From: Herpetosiphon giganteus
GTDB taxonomy: Bacteria; Chloroflexota; Chloroflexia; Chloroflexales; Herpetosiphonaceae
Assembly: GCF_016907925.1 (NCBI RefSeq)
Contig: NZ_JAFBCZ010000001.1
Span: 186,001 to 250,000 of the forward strand
Reading direction: 5' to 3'
DNA length: 64,000 nt
The position numbers and the translations under genes are program-made. The notes under the pieces are model-generated. The model was not told the DNA's origin. It did no database searches and worked only from the letters and a program-made list of their open reading frames with translations. Numbering within the stretch: position 1 is the first letter of the stretch; the number at the start of each line of letters is the position of its first letter. Shown one piece after another: positions 8,154 through 17,749 of this stretch.

Positions 8154-10820
8154 CTATTGGATCTGAATAGAGGCTGTGGCAAACTTACCTAATACTGCGC
8201 TTTGAGGTGATGATAGATTTATGTAAAACACCTCATTTGGATCATTAATCAGGTCACCCTGAATTTGAATAGGAATAAACTGCTCGACCTGGCCTGGTTG
8301 GAAGGTGATAACGCCGCTGGTATGCACGAAATCGCCATCAGTGCCTACACATCGTGGTGAGGTACAGGGCAACAGTCCGGTAGCCGTACCATTGGTCGTA
8401 TTAAAGTTGACACTCACCATGCTAGTAACAGGTTTATCCAAAACAACCTTAACCAAGACGGTTACATTCTTTTCTTCTGTTGAATAAGAATCAGGGAAAA
8501 ATGCAACCTTAGGAGTAACCATTGTTTTAGTATAGCCATGAGCTTCAGCCGCTGTATAGGAATCATGCGTGCTTCGAACGATAATAGTTAGGTTATCAGT
8601 TTTAGAAACTAGGCCATTTGACACAATATCTTCGAAGACTGTTATTTGGGTTGATTGCCCAGGAGCCAAGCTAATAGTCTGCGGAGTATAGCTAACATTC
8701 CAACCCAAACTTGAAGTTGCCGAGATCGTATAGCTATCAGCCAATTGGCCAGCATTCGTAATCGTAAAGGTATGGCTTACCGTAGCAGTATTTGGCAGAA
8801 CATTTTTATACGAATCACCACTGATACTAAGCATATACGGCAGATCATCATGAATTAGCTCTTCAGCCGGTACTTCATCGACCCTCGATGTAACAATTTC
8901 ACCGCGATCAGAACCAGGTGCGCCAATCGCCCCACCATTATAGATTAAGTTATCCCAATCATTAAAACTTTTCAATGTTTCTAGGTTAGGATCACCATTG
9001 ATACTTTGTGGATAAGGAAAATTATCCATGAGGTCATTACAATTCCAATCAAGCCAGCCTGGTTGATTCAAAATGTTATCTGGCGTATCCACCGGTTGGT
9101 TGGTATTTATATCAAAACAAACTTTATAGGTGCGATATTTATTAATCGCTGGATCGCTACTGATCGTGCTCATTTCACTAAGATTATTCTCATTAATGTC
9201 TGGAATTCCATGAAATCGAGAATAATCTAGTCTACGTGAACCTTGTCGCGTTATCAAACCACTAAATTGAAAATAATAATTCATAACACTTAGGTAATTT
9301 GGTTTATTTTGGATATTATCTTGGCCACCGTGATCTAAGCCTAAATTATGGCCAAGTTCATGCATAAATGTTCCAGCTTCGATCATTTTGTGATCTGGAT
9401 GATTAATCAAATCTCCAATACTGATAATAAAATGATCGCCTTCGGGATCTCCAGCCTCAGAACCAGCAGATATACCACTAGGAAGATAATTAACATCAAT
9501 ATCGTGGGCAAAGATCGTATAGTGGAATATTGAATGACGCTCTTCATCAAAAAGCGAATCCATTAACAGATTGAATTGAGTCCAATCATACTGTGTATAT
9601 CCATAAATATCTGGATACATAAACCCTAGTTCATATTGATGAGAAACGCTGGTGGCTCGCGATAAACTACCCCAAAGCGTCCCATCAGCCTTCATTTTAC
9701 TATCAGGGCCGCTATCAATATGCAAATTGATGCCTTGAATCCCATCAGGGTTCGAAACTGGGGCGAGGGCAAATGCGGTAACCACCCAATCCATGCTCAT
9801 TTGGTCTGGTTTATGCGAATGGGGAACGTTCCCATTCGTCGTTAACATATAGTCGGCTTCGACAAAAATATCTTTATGATATGGATCTGCACCCATTGCT
9901 GGCAAATCAACACCATTGACCCCATTGATTTCCCATGAATCAAGCAAGCCGTCGCCATCAGTATCAATATCGGTTGGACCACCACAAGCAGTATTAGAGC
10001 TCCAGAAAAAGTTATCTAGAAATACGGCAGTATCGCCCACACTATCGAATAGATCCTGAACCGATAAGAAAATAGTTACAGTACTCCCAGGAGCAACAAC
10101 GGTTTCTGCTCGAAAAATAGAAGAAGCTCCATTATAGGTTGTTCCTGTATTTGGGCTAAATATATTTTCTGAATTAACCATAATCAATTGATTATTGGTA
10201 TCATAGACATAATTAAGTGGTGCAACTACAGTAGCAGCTTCAAAATCATCATCAGGGTCATCAGGGTTAGGATCAACAGTATAGAACGAGGTCGATAAGT
10301 TAGTCCCACCTAATTCTGCGGTAAATGCATCGTTATGGTCACTTCGAGTAAATTCAGGGTATTCTTCACTATAAAATATAAAATCAAATGAGGCACAATT
10401 TTTATCGGCGGGAACCTGAAGCTGCAAACGCAGTTGGGCCAAATCGAATCCCTGATCATTAGAAACGAGTTCATTTTGATGGTAACCTAATTCAACGTTC
10501 GGTGTATCCGGCAAGGTTGCATCGATAGCACGTCCAGTTGACATGATTGAGAAAGCATTTCCATGATTAGGGAAATACTCACCAAGCTGCGCATTGCTCA
10601 CCCCAAACGCCACAGGGTCGCTGCCAAGGAAACTTGCCGAAACAAGGTCAGCAGGATCAATCCCCATTGCCAATGCGACCTCGGTTGGAGTAGCTGGGTT
10701 AACTACATTGATCGCGGTTGGTTGGTTTTGATTTGCTGGTTGTTGGGCAAACGTAGGCGTAAGCCCCAAAATAAGGCTACAACCGACTAAGACGGATAAT
10801 GATCGGCGTACTATTCGCAT
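8154..10820 (-). CDS. secreted metzincin-like protease with choice-of-anchor L and Calx-beta domains
   Basis: The product (about 888 aa) has a twin-arginine-containing n-region and hydrophobic signal peptide ending near TPTFAQQ. Residues about 40-280 resemble the choice-of-anchor L domain (FDFIFYSEEYPEFTRSDHND). The zinc-protease signature HELGHNLGLDH lies at residues 487-497, followed by GG and the Met-turn-like SVMNY, typical of metzincins. A CARDB/NEW3-like beta domain comes next, and the last 110 residues are a Calx-beta domain (VSVNFNTTNGTA, PNEVFYINLSSP). It probably acts outside the cell as a calcium-stabilised protease, perhaps in predation or surface processing. ATG 10820 is preferred because GGAA lies five bases upstream; an in-frame ATG at 10835 would add five residues. 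Confidence 0.82.
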   Translation of the reverse strand: MRIVRRSLSVLVGCSLILGLTPTFAQQPANQNQPTAINVVNPATPTEVALAMGIDPADLVSASFLGSDPVAFGVSNAQLGEYFPNHGNAFSIMSTGRAIDATLPDTPNVELGYHQNELVSNDQGFDLAQLRLQLQVPADKNCASFDFIFYSEEYPEFTRSDHNDAFTAELGGTNLSTSFYTVDPNPDDPDDDFEAATVVAPLNYVYDTNNQLIMVNSENIFSPNTGTTYNGASSIFRAETVVAPGSTVTIFLSVQDLFDSVGDTAVFLDNFFWSSNTACGGPTDIDTDGDGLLDSWEINGVNGVDLPAMGADPYHKDIFVEADYMLTTNGNVPHSHKPDQMSMDWVVTAFALAPVSNPDGIQGINLHIDSGPDSKMKADGTLWGSLSRATSVSHQYELGFMYPDIYGYTQYDWTQFNLLMDSLFDEERHSIFHYTIFAHDIDVNYLPSGISAGSEAGDPEGDHFIISIGDLINHPDHKMIEAGTFMHELGHNLGLDHGGQDNIQNKPNYLSVMNYYFQFSGLITRQGSRRLDYSRFHGIPDINENNLSEMSTISSDPAINKYRTYKVCFDINTNQPVDTPDNILNQPGWLDWNCNDLMDNFPYPQSINGDPNLETLKSFNDWDNLIYNGGAIGAPGSDRGEIVTSRVDEVPAEELIHDDLPYMLSISGDSYKNVLPNTATVSHTFTITNAGQLADSYTISATSSLGWNVSYTPQTISLAPGQSTQITVFEDIVSNGLVSKTDNLTIIVRSTHDSYTAAEAHGYTKTMVTPKVAFFPDSYSTEEKNVTVLVKVVLDKPVTSMVSVNFNTTNGTATGLLPCTSPRCVGTDGDFVHTSGVITFQPGQVEQFIPIQIQGDLINDPNEVFYINLSSPQSAVLGKFATASIQIQ

Positions 10821-10835
10821 AAATATTCCATTCAT

Positions 10836-11341
10836 ATGCTAAATATTGCCACGTCAAATAAGTATTTCACCTACACTTGTATTTAACAAGCAAAAGAGAA
10901 TACTTAATCTTGCGATCAAGAGCTAAATGTATCATTTAGCCCCAAAATACATAGTTATGTAGTTTACAAAATTGGTTTAGCGTGAAAAAACTATTGCGGC
11001 ATAGAAAAACCTCTCGCTCATCTCATTGAGTGAGAACACTATAGCAGTCACGATGCTCTTTGTCAATCGCAGAAGGTATAGCTTTTTACTGTTATTTGAT
11101 AGCGATAATCTTGCCTATTCAAGCATAAACAATAGTTGTAATGATTTCTAGAATAAGTGAAGCTATCAAAGTAGGAAATAATAACGTTCATTTCTCATTA
11201 TTGAGATATAGTCTCCATAATCAGTTTTTTGATTTACACGAGGGTAAACTTGAGCTATGCACGTTTATTCTTCAAATAGTGCAACATTTTCGCGTTTAAG
11301 CTAGTATGATTAGCGCACCTCTAACTTGAGCAGGAGAGACT
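10836..11341. other. AT-rich divergent intergenic region
   Basis: This 506-base gap separates the divergent protease and beta-propeller genes and should hold both promoters. No ORF is convincing. The only clear structure is the hairpin at 11013-11034; the rest has no recognised site or repeat. Confidence 0.6.
11013..11034 (-). terminator. hairpin with T-run on the minus strand
   Basis: CTCGCTCA (11013-11020) pairs with TGAGTGAG (11027-11034) around a 6-base loop. Reading leftward the stem is followed by AGGTTTTTC. It lies about 190 bases before the protease start, where it could attenuate leader transcription or end leftward read-through. Confidence 0.4.
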
Positions 11342-12388
11342 ATGCAAATCCTTAAACCACTCAAATCACGTTGGCATACCCTATTGAGTTTTGGCATTTT
11401 ATTGGCCTTGCTGGCCAGTGCTGCTGGCTATTTCTATTGGGCCAATCGGCCATTTACGCTGGAGCAACTTGCGCCTGTGGATAAGCCGACGCTTGTGCAT
11501 TCGTTTAAATTACCAGCGAGTAGCAGCGAAGTGCTTGCTTGGAATGCCCGTGGTGATTTGTTGGCCATTGCCCATACAAGAGAATCTCTGTCAGCGAAAG
11601 GGATCGTTTCGATTTACTCGATTGATGGTAAGCTCCTTCAGCGGCTGGAGGCGAAAATTGATGGCTTCGCTTTTATTGATGATTTAGAATGGCATCCAAC
11701 GAAGGATATTTTAGCGGTATCCTATCTCCGAGCACTGATTTTATGGTCTGCAGATGGCACAATCATCAAACGCATCGATACTGGGATTGAGTCGATATAT
11801 CGCAATCTGAGTTGGAATCAACAGACCGATGAATTAGCCATTATGGAATATTATGCCTACAATAGCGACTATTACAATCAAATTGTATTGTTTGATGAAG
11901 AAGGCATGAAAATTAGACGATTTCCAACAAAATTTGGTTATTCTACGGAAATAAAATGGATTGATCGAGTTAATATTATTATTAATGTTACTAATATAAT
12001 TTATAGATTTAATACAATAACTGAAGAATGGATACGCTTATTTGAGGATGAACAAGCTGCGATTGATGTAGATTCAATTCATAATCTTATTATCGGAACT
12101 ACTAGAAATAATGTTAAAGAGCTTAAAATGTGGAATAATGGAATTGTAAAAACAATCCCATTAACAGAATTTGGTGGAATTACGCCTAAAATTAGCCCGC
12201 GTGGTGATTATACGATTTTATATCCAAGTGAAAGATTGAATTTGTTTAACCATCGTACTCAAGAGCTTGAGATCTATCCATTCCCCAATGTTGATTTGCA
12301 ATATGCCACGGTTGAGTGGCATCCGTCAAAGCCCATTTTGGCAATTTTGTTCCCCTATGAGATTCAATTGTGGCAGCTTCCAGAGTAA
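11342..12388 (+). CDS. membrane-anchored WD40-like beta-propeller protein
   Basis: This 348-aa protein has one N-terminal transmembrane segment (TLLSFGILLALLASAAGYFY, about residues 13-32). The rest is a run of beta-propeller-like repeats with WD40-type blade ends such as LAWNARGDLLAIAH, LEWHPTKDILAVSYL and VEWHPSKPILAILF. It would display a single propeller outside the cell or face it inward as a docking platform; no enzymatic motif is visible. A GCAGGAGAG ribosome site precedes ATG 11342. The gene is followed directly by a near-copy (12407-13459), so the two come from a tandem duplication. Confidence 0.75.
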   Translation: MQILKPLKSRWHTLLSFGILLALLASAAGYFYWANRPFTLEQLAPVDKPTLVHSFKLPASSSEVLAWNARGDLLAIAHTRESLSAKGIVSIYSIDGKLLQRLEAKIDGFAFIDDLEWHPTKDILAVSYLRALILWSADGTIIKRIDTGIESIYRNLSWNQQTDELAIMEYYAYNSDYYNQIVLFDEEGMKIRRFPTKFGYSTEIKWIDRVNIIINVTNIIYRFNTITEEWIRLFEDEQAAIDVDSIHNLIIGTTRNNVKELKMWNNGIVKTIPLTEFGGITPKISPRGDYTILYPSERLNLFNHRTQELEIYPFPNVDLQYATVEWHPSKPILAILFPYEIQLWQLPE

Positions 12389-12406
12389 TTGAGAGAGGAA
12401 TTAGCG

Positions 12407-13459
12407 ATGCAAACTCGCGTTCGTTGGCAAACCCTATTGAGTTTTGGCATTTTGCTGGCCTTACTGGCCAGTGTTGCTGGCTATTTCTATTGGGCCAATC
12501 GGCCATTTACCCTGGAGCAGCTTGCGCCTGTCGATAAGCCAACACTTGTGCATTCGTTTGAGCTACCAAAAGACGGGCTTGGCTTCCCTGAGAATGGCCG
12601 TGCAATGGCATGGAATGCCCGTGGTGATCGCTTGGCCGTTGCCCATACAAGAGAATCGTTGTTAGCGAAAGGGATCGTTTCGATTTACTCGATTGATGGT
12701 AAGCTGCTACAACGACTAGAGGCGAAAATTGACAGTTTCGATTTTATTGATGATCTATAATGGCATCCAACGAAGGATATTTTGGCGGTTTCGTATCGTG
12801 AAACATTGATTTTGTGGTCTGCAGATGGCACGATCATCAAACGGATTGATAATGACCTCGCAGCTACATTTAAGCGCCTCAGCTGGAATCAACAAACGCA
12901 GGAATTGGCTGTTGTCGATCATTATTACTATGACAAACAAATGTATGATCAAATTGTCCTGTTCGATGATCAGGGGATACGCCTCAGACGCTTTCCAATG
13001 AAGTTTGATATGGTTCGAGAAATGGAATGGATTAATCAGGTTAACATCATTATTAATGATTTTGATGGAGTTTACTCTTTTAATACAAGCAACGAAAAAC
13101 GGCAACGTTTATTTGAGGAAAAACAATATTCAATTGATGTAGATTTAAATCATAATCTTGTTATTGGAAACACTGAAAATAATTCCGAAGAATTGACAAT
13201 TTGGCAGAATGGCATAACAAAAACATTCGAAATACCCCAATTTAGTGGAAGATCACAAGCAATTAGCCCACGTGGCGACTATACTATTTCATATCCACCT
13301 TATGATATGTTTAGTGTGTTTAATCATCGCTCTCAACAAGTTGAGCTGTATCCTTCGATCAAATTTCAATATAATAAGTCTGTTGAGTGGCATCCTTCGA
13401 AACCAATATTGGCGATGTTAATGTATGATGACATTCAATTGTGGCAGTTTCCAGAGTAA
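12407..13459 (+). pseudogene. tandem paralogue of the beta-propeller gene, interrupted by one stop codon
   Basis: The start (ATG 12407, behind GAGAGGAA) and the first 115 codons repeat the upstream gene almost exactly, including the same membrane anchor and the phrase GYFYWANRPFTLEQLAPVDKP. At 12758-12760 the codon equivalent to the GAA (Glu) in LEWHPTKDILAV is TAA; after it the same frame continues intact to 13459 with the remaining blades. A single G-to-T change therefore separates it from an intact 350-aa protein. The middle of the two copies has diverged, so the duplication is not recent while the stop may be. It could also be a sequencing error or a recoded stop; no recoding signal is evident. 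Confidence 0.8.
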
Positions 13460-13480
13460 ATGGCGATTTGAGGTAGAGCA

Positions 13481-14011
13481 ATGCAACTAAATTATACGAT
13501 TCGGCGGCCAAGCCAAGCAGAATTAAGCTTGTTGCCAGCGATTGAGGTTGCTGCTGCCCAGCTGTTTTTGCCAACCCAGCACGCTTTTATTGCAGCATGG
13601 CCGCCAGCAACGCTTGAAGATTTGCAAGCTTATTTTGCTTGGGATGGAGTTTGGGTTGCAGTCGATGCTCACGATACACCAGTTGGCTTTGCCCTGGCCA
13701 AAATTGTCGATCATGAAGTCTATCTTAGTGAGCTTGATGTGCATCCAAGCCATGGCCAACGTGGCTTGGGCCGCGCACTGATCGCGGCAGTGGCGGTGTG
13801 GGGCAAGTCCCAAGGCTATCGCAGCATAAGCTTGCTCACCTTCAAGGATATTGCTTGGAATGCTGAATTTTATGCGCGCTTGGGGTTTCGCGCACTCGCA
13901 GCAACCGAATGTGGCCCTGAATTAACAACGATTGCTCAAGGCCATATCGCCGCTGGTTTGCCAGCCCAAGCGCGAGTAGCCATGCGCGCCGAGCTTGAGC
14001 AACTTCGGTAG
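13481..14011 (+). CDS. GNAT-family N-acetyltransferase
   Basis: The 176-residue protein shows the GNAT fold. The acetyl-CoA-binding motif A reads LDVHPSHGQRGLGRALI at about residues 86-102 (Q/R-x-x-G-x-G/A core), preceded by strand GFALAKIVDHEVYLSE and followed by a C-terminal FYARLGFRAL that closes the domain. It would move an acetyl group from acetyl-CoA to an amine on a small molecule or protein; the substrate is not predictable. ATG 13481 has GAGGTAGAG nearby upstream. It stands alone between the broken propeller gene and a palindromic repeat. Confidence 0.85.
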   Translation: MQLNYTIRRPSQAELSLLPAIEVAAAQLFLPTQHAFIAAWPPATLEDLQAYFAWDGVWVAVDAHDTPVGFALAKIVDHEVYLSELDVHPSHGQRGLGRALIAAVAVWGKSQGYRSISLLTFKDIAWNAEFYARLGFRALAATECGPELTTIAQGHIAAGLPAQARVAMRAELEQLR

Positions 14012-14020
14012 GATTTAAAT

Positions 14021-14075
14021 CCCCTCACCCCAACCCCTCTCCCGCGTCCAGTGGGAGAGGGGCTGGGGGTGAGGG
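14021..14075. repeat. GC-rich palindromic dispersed repeat (core of MITE-like family)
   Basis: The arms CCCTCACCCCAACCCCTCTC and its near reverse complement flank a short spacer. The same core recurs at 22309, 25302, 25389, 41279, 43912 and 43971. It lies between two convergent genes and may also act as a bidirectional terminator. Confidence 0.8.
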
Positions 14076-14078
14076 AAG

Positions 14079-14735
14079 CTAGGCCAAACTGGGAATAATC
14101 ATTTGAATAATCCGCTTCCAGCTGGAGGCTAGCTCCGGCACGGCCAACAACTCACGCCCAAAGGCTTCATTGCGATCGTGGTGCAAATGTTGGTTAACCT
14201 TATGCACCGTCATACTCGGGTGCGGACGCTCGATTAATTCCAATGAATCGCCAACTTGTACCTCGCCAGGCTGCAATACCCGCAGATAAAAGCCGCTGCG
14301 CAAGCTGGCGATTGTGCGTTGTTGCAAGCCATCAAGCCCTAGTTTGCGATCTTGTTTGGTGCACGGGTAGCGCGGCGCACAGACCTGCACCAGTGCGCTG
14401 CCAACCTTAAACACATCGCCAATACAAACATCATGTTCGGTGGCATTGCTCAGCGTCCAGTTTTCGCCGATGCCGCTTGGTTGCAACATCGGATGATCAT
14501 CTGCCAGCCCATATTCTGCTTGCCACAAGGGATAATGGCTGGCTGGCTGACAACACACAGCTTTATCCGGCCCGCCATGATTTTTGGTGTCGGCAACTGC
14601 ATCGCCAACATGGCCCAAGCTTTCGAGCCGCACAGGCGTAACAACGGCATGGCGGCCAATCGCCGACGACCAAGCGCCTTTTTCATCGTGGTAGGTTTGG
14701 GGCTGGCCGATGGCCAAGGTTTGAATCGTAATCAC
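14079..14735 (-). CDS. MOSC-domain protein (YiiM-like)
   Basis: The 218-residue protein matches the MOSC (molybdenum cofactor sulfurase C-terminal) family of stand-alone YiiM-like enzymes. Landmarks are NHGGPDKAVC near residue 53-62, the GIGENWTL segment, and the conserved cysteine in APRYPCTKQDRK near residue 120-131, which in this superfamily carries sulfur or contacts the molybdenum cofactor. YiiM-type proteins are linked to detoxifying N-hydroxylated bases. The length is normal for the subfamily. The upstream gene on the same strand (acyl-CoA synthetase) ends 9 bases before its start, so they may be cotranscribed. Confidence 0.85.
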   Translation of the reverse strand: MITIQTLAIGQPQTYHDEKGAWSSAIGRHAVVTPVRLESLGHVGDAVADTKNHGGPDKAVCCQPASHYPLWQAEYGLADDHPMLQPSGIGENWTLSNATEHDVCIGDVFKVGSALVQVCAPRYPCTKQDRKLGLDGLQQRTIASLRSGFYLRVLQPGEVQVGDSLELIERPHPSMTVHKVNQHLHHDRNEAFGRELLAVPELASSWKRIIQMIIPSLA

Positions 14736-14744
14736 AACAATCCT

Positions 14745-16529
14745 CTAGCGTTTGTACAATTGCTCAAAAGTCTTGGCAAAGCGATCGTAGATTTGACGGC
14801 GACGAATTTTGAGCGTTGGCGTAAGTAAATCGTTTTCAATTGTAAAATCTTCGGCCAAAATTTCATAGGCCTTAATTTGCTCGAACGAGGGCAAACTTGG
14901 ATTGATCGTTTGTACTTCGTGCTCAATCGCGGCCAGCAATTTGGGATGTTTATGTAAATTGGCATCAATCGGCACATGCTCGCGATTGGCCCAAGCGGTC
15001 ACTGCTTCCAGATCGAGGGTGAAGAGCGCCACCAAGTACGGTCGGCGGTCGCCAAACACTGCACATTGCGAGATGTAGGGGCTATTTTTGAAAGCAGCTT
15101 CGACTGCTTGCGGCGCAATATTTTTACCCGATGCAGTAATCAGCAAATCTTTTTTGCGATCAACAATGCTCAAAAAACCATCAGCATCAATGTTGCCGAT
15201 GTCGCCAGTGTGAAACCAACCATCAATCAGCGCTTCGGCAGTTTTTTGTGGGTTGTTGTAGTAACCACTCAGCACCAAATTGCCGCGCACCAACACCTCG
15301 CCATCGGCGGCAATTTTGAGTTCGTTGCCAGGAAACACCTTGCCAACCGTGCCAAGCCGATAATCGTCTGGGCGATTGGCGGTTACGGCGGCAGAGGTTT
15401 CGGTCAAGCCCCAGCCTTCGAGCAACAACACCCCAGCGCCATTAAAAAATTCCAAAATCTCGATGTCGAGCGGTGCGCCGCCAGTAATCGCATAGCGAAT
15501 ATTACCGCCAAGCAAACTACGAACCTTTTTAAACACCAAGCGATCAGCCAAGCCATATTTTAGCTTGAAACTGGCAGGCGCAATAGCTTTTTGGGCTTTG
15601 TAGCTACTTTGTTGGCGCGCAATTTTGATGGCCCAAGCAAAAATCCGCTTGCGAATTGGGCTGGCTTCGGCGCGCGCTTGGGCGGTGCTGAAAATCTTCT
15701 CATACATGCGGGGAACGCTGAAAAAGAAGGTTGGTTTGATTGCTTGCACATCGTCGAGCACTTGTTTAATCGATTCGATAATTGCCGTGTTGAGGCCGTT
15801 ATCGACCCCGCACATATGCTGCAAGCGGCCAAAAATATGCGCTGCTGGCAAAAACAACACATCATCCTCGCCGACCTTCATGCCCATGGTGGTGCGAATG
15901 GCATTTAACTCGCCCAGCAAGGCGCGATGCGCCAACATTGCACCCTTGGGATTGCCAGTCGTGCCCGAGGTATAAACGATCGTCGCCAGATCTTCAGGCT
16001 CGATCTGTTGGGCGCAGGTGGCAGCAAAAACCTCTTGGGCTGTTGAATCGTTGGTTGCCATACGGCGCAAACTGGTGAGCGATAAAATCCAAGGGTCGTC
16101 GCTGGGCAAGTCGCGGCCATCAAAAATAATGACTCGCTCGATATGCTCAAGTTGCGAGCGTACTGCTTGCAATTTATCGTATTGTTCGCGATTTTCAATC
16201 AGCAGGAATTTAAGTTCAGCATCTTTGGCAATAAAAGCCACGGTATCGGCCAGCAGCGAGGGATAAATTGAAACTGGCACAGCCCCAGAACAAACAAGTG
16301 CCCAATCGGATTCAAGCCAATCGACACTGGTGTTGGCCATAATCCCCACCCGATCGCCTTTTTGCAGCCCCAGCTCTTGAAAACCAGCCATGAGTTGATA
16401 GACATGGCGTTGATGTTCGGCGTTGGTGCAAGTCAACCATTCGCCATTGCGCCTAGTTCGCCAGCGATTGAGGTGGGCAAAGGTTTGGGAACGCTCGCGA
16501 AACAACTCACCAAGGTTACGAAACGACAT
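14745..16529 (-). CDS. long-chain fatty-acid--CoA ligase (AMP-forming)
   Basis: This 594-residue protein belongs to the ANL superfamily. The ATP-binding P-loop reads TIVYTSGTTGNPKGAML at about residue 183, the adenine motif is GWGLTETSAAV, the ribose-binding Asp is in WFHTGDIGNID, and the hinge region is DRKKDLLITASGKNIAPQ. It closely follows the FadD15/long-chain type, with the variant NIAPQAVE. It activates fatty acids to acyl-CoA, at the membrane or in the cytoplasm. A downstream MOSC gene is 9 bases away. A wax-synthase-like gene 1.2 kb away on the other strand could use its product, but this is only proximity. Confidence 0.92.
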   Translation of the reverse strand: MSFRNLGELFRERSQTFAHLNRWRTRRNGEWLTCTNAEHQRHVYQLMAGFQELGLQKGDRVGIMANTSVDWLESDWALVCSGAVPVSIYPSLLADTVAFIAKDAELKFLLIENREQYDKLQAVRSQLEHIERVIIFDGRDLPSDDPWILSLTSLRRMATNDSTAQEVFAATCAQQIEPEDLATIVYTSGTTGNPKGAMLAHRALLGELNAIRTTMGMKVGEDDVLFLPAAHIFGRLQHMCGVDNGLNTAIIESIKQVLDDVQAIKPTFFFSVPRMYEKIFSTAQARAEASPIRKRIFAWAIKIARQQSSYKAQKAIAPASFKLKYGLADRLVFKKVRSLLGGNIRYAITGGAPLDIEILEFFNGAGVLLLEGWGLTETSAAVTANRPDDYRLGTVGKVFPGNELKIAADGEVLVRGNLVLSGYYNNPQKTAEALIDGWFHTGDIGNIDADGFLSIVDRKKDLLITASGKNIAPQAVEAAFKNSPYISQCAVFGDRRPYLVALFTLDLEAVTAWANREHVPIDANLHKHPKLLAAIEHEVQTINPSLPSFEQIKAYEILAEDFTIENDLLTPTLKIRRRQIYDRFAKTFEQLYKR

Positions 16530-16681
16530 GGGCTACCTCCATAGACCTTTGCAACAATTCAACGGCGAACGACAACGTCTGTGGTTAGCAAGTATATTGG
16601 GGCTATACAGCTGATGTTAAATCATTGCCAGCTGGCAACGGCCATTGACGATCGGTGGCTAGAACGCAGGATCAGCGTGTT

Positions 16682-16882
16682 TTACTGATCTTCTGGTGTT
16701 TGATCGAGATCATGGGCGAGTTCGGCGAGTAACTCTTTGGCGGCGCGTTCACTGACTTTGGTGCGCCCAACCTCGGCTTCAGGCGTGATGCCTTCCATCT
16801 CCAAAAAATCAACGATATGGCGTTGATGTTGTTGCAGCAAGGCTGGTGTTAATAACTCATCGAGGTGGACAAAAACCTGCAT
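16682..16882 (-). CDS. small hypothetical protein (66 aa)
   Basis: I do not recognise this protein. ATG 16882 was chosen because GGGAG lies seven bases before it; the frame extends to 16969, which would add 29 residues without a clear ribosome site. It is predicted helical and charged (for example LLQQHQRHIVDFLEMEG and KVSERAAKELLAELAHDLDQ), soluble and without a signal. It is a separate leftward gene just upstream of the acyl-CoA ligase gene, 153 bases away. Confidence 0.5.
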   Translation of the reverse strand: MQVFVHLDELLTPALLQQHQRHIVDFLEMEGITPEAEVGRTKVSERAAKELLAELAHDLDQTPEDQ

Positions 16883-17233
16883 GAAGGCTCCCATAAATGC
16901 ACTGTAGTGGAATCTAGGCGTATGATACAGTTTTTTAAGCTGCGCGGCAAGTAGTTTCAGCGAAGTCATTCGGTCAGATCAAGAAACTATCCAAGCACAA
17001 TGGTTGGTTCAATTGAAGCGCAATAACAGTCCACGAAGAAACATTTGGGGGTATAGGGGCTGAAAACCCCCTGTGTCTCCCGCCGGTGGCGGGACGGAAG
17101 GGTGGCGAAAAGATTCAAGTCGCTCTAAACATTCAAAACGAACCAGCATAATCATCCAAATCCGCTACCTAATAGCAACTCTTTGCTATACTTAGCAGTG
17201 CATGTCGATTGCCAATTAAGGGGATATTTGATC
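16883..17233. other. intergenic region with GC-rich hairpins
   Basis: No supported gene. Two short palindromes stand next to each other: a G4/C4 stem around 17055-17071 and CCCGCC-GGT-GGCGGG at 17079-17093. The divergent promoters of the flanking genes should also be here, but no good hexamers were found. Confidence 0.5.
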
Positions 17234-17749
17234 ATGGCACATTCCGATGTTTACGATCCAGTTCATAACGAACTCTGGGCTTTATCAGTGATGGCCAGCA
17301 CGCTCGATAACGTGCGCTTGCGGGTTTTTGGCTTACAGCCTGATGTTCAACAAGAACGACCTCAAGGTTTTGCGCGTTCATTAGCCCAAGTCCTTTCTAG
17401 CCTACGCCGCGGCGAAGTCGAATTAATCGCCGTGGTTGAGCAAGCCCTGAAAACTGAAAATCCCACGCTGAATACGATTTTCAATCGCTATCCCAAGGCG
17501 TTTGTGCTCAACCCAGCCGAGGAGCTTGGCAGTTTTATGGATATTCGCGAAACCAGCTTGGGCTTGTTGCGTAGCCTGACCAGTGCCCAATGGGAGCGCA
17601 AAGTCAACGATCCTGAGCGCGGCTTGGTGAGCTTAATCCAATTGGCGGTCGAACGCGCCAACCTCGACCTTGAAGAAATGGATTATATGGCCCAATTGCG
17701 CCACGCCATCGTTCAGCTTGAGCCACTACAAGGCAACGACGCTCGATGA
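17234..17749 (+). CDS. DinB-like four-helix protein
   Basis: ATG 17234 is preferred (AAGGGGATA upstream); the open frame begins at 17183. The 171-residue product is soluble. Its C-terminal half resembles the DinB/DUF664 four-helix bundle: LGLLRSLTSAQWERKVNDPE, then GLVSLIQLAVERANLDLEEM and a final helix with the LRHAIVQLEP segment. The metal-binding histidines typical of DinB are not clearly kept, so no enzymatic claim is made. The stop overlaps the start of the membrane acyltransferase gene (ATGA at 17746), showing translational coupling, though why the two should work together is not obvious. Confidence 0.6.
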   Translation: MAHSDVYDPVHNELWALSVMASTLDNVRLRVFGLQPDVQQERPQGFARSLAQVLSSLRRGEVELIAVVEQALKTENPTLNTIFNRYPKAFVLNPAEELGSFMDIRETSLGLLRSLTSAQWERKVNDPERGLVSLIQLAVERANLDLEEMDYMAQLRHAIVQLEPLQGNDAR

